This document shows positions 22,960 to 23,105 of a stretch of 23,105 nt of DNA, piece by piece. This stretch comes from JBDNFP01 sp041689775. GTDB lineage: Bacteria > Bacteroidota > Bacteroidia > Cytophagales > Spirosomataceae. The stretch lies in NCBI GenBank assembly GCA_041689775.1, contig JBDNFP010000183.1, positions 1 to 23,105 on the forward strand, read 5' to 3'. Positions within the stretch are counted from its first letter, which is position 1. The number at the start of each line of letters is the position of its first letter. A model generated the notes under the pieces. That model was given only the letters and a program-made list of their open reading frames with translations, ran no database searches and was not told the origin of the DNA. The position numbers were made by a program, and so were the translations under genes.

Positions 22960-23105
22960 TCAAATTATTAGGTAAAAATTCCACAGGCCAGCACATATAC
23001 CCAGAATGTCGTTATATTTTTCAAAATTGTGCATCCTCAATCGGTCCGACAGTACTCTATATCGTTTCAATCTGCCTATATTATGCTCAATAACAACGCG
23101 TTGTC
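22960..23105 (-). CDS. Transposase of an IS5-like (DDE_Tnp_4) insertion sequence, C-terminal fragment
   Basis: The frame is open from the right edge of the window to a TGA at 22960-22962 and encodes ~47 residues: QRVVIEHNIGRLKRYRVLSD, then RLRMHNFEKYND, then ILGICAGLWNFYL. The block R-V-V-I-E-H-N-I-G-R-L-K holds the last acidic residue (E) of the DDE catalytic triad as seen in IS5-group DDE_Tnp_4 transposases, and the following ICAxLxNF is their usual C-terminus. Only the 3' part of the gene lies in the window; the rest, and the other end of the element, are beyond it. The element's right inverted repeat should lie just past the stop, about 22930-22960, but cannot be identified without the opposite end. 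Confidence 0.78.
   Translation of the reverse strand, partial: QRVVIEHNIGRLKRYRVLSDRLRMHNFEKYNDILGICAGLWNFYLII

Noticed and set aside
1..23105. CRISPR array, prophage, restriction or toxin-antitoxin system
   Set aside because: I saw no regularly spaced repeats, phage structural genes, methylases or toxin pairs in any frame.

Overview
The window looks like chromosomal DNA of a Bacteroidota bacterium, most likely a Cytophagales-type gliding lineage. Reasons: two secreted proteins carry type IX secretion (T9SS) C-terminal signals (one type B/CHU_C-like, one type A); there is a DUF4249 lipoprotein beside a TonB-dependent receptor; the sdh operon has the Bacteroidota order C-A-B with a cytochrome b558-type anchor; promoters match the Bacteroidota form TTG-N20-TAnnTTTG; and ribosome-binding sites are weak or absent. 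The genus cannot be named from this sequence.

Layout. (1) At the left edge is the 3' end of a + strand gene with an SGNH-hydrolase-like C-terminus. Its last 29 bases overlap the end of the next, convergent operon. (2) 384-7519 (minus) is a tight four-gene operon read right to left: an unknown secreted protein, a TonB-dependent receptor with an N-terminal STN domain, a DUF4249 lipoprotein, and a secreted MG2/plug-like protein. This is a putative cell-envelope uptake or surface complex of unknown substrate. (3) 7520-7904 is an unassigned intergenic stretch, followed by a terminator, a tRNA-Gln(UUG) with its own promoter, and fabD. (4) 9065-12345 (minus) is a large T9SS type B secreted protein coupled by a TAATG overlap to a DCC-family (DUF393) thiol oxidoreductase. 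(5) The divergent region at 12346-12649 has two identical 10-bp palindromes and a clear promoter. It leads into sdhC-sdhA-sdhB (+, 12650-16430), the succinate dehydrogenase/fumarate reductase operon, which ends in a 30-bp perfect hairpin. (6) 16522-20874 (minus) holds an OmpH/Skp-family protein with its own promoter, then the group cutC, penicillin-acylase family hydrolase, small membrane protein. (7) A small acidic DUF2795 protein (+) with a promoter and terminator is followed by a minus-strand T9SS type A secreted protein. The last 146 bases are the 3' end of an IS5-like (DDE_Tnp_4) transposase that stops 23 bases before that gene's start codon.

Most genes are housekeeping (fabD, sdhCAB, tRNA-Gln, cutC, ompH-like) interleaved with envelope and secretion genes typical of the phylum. 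No CRISPR array, prophage, restriction or defence locus is visible. The least understood element is the STN-receptor/DUF4249/MG2-plug operon. The most striking non-coding signals are the twin TTTGTACAAA palindromes upstream of sdhC, the 30-bp perfect hairpin after sdhB, and an A-A mismatch in the acceptor stem of the tRNA-Gln.
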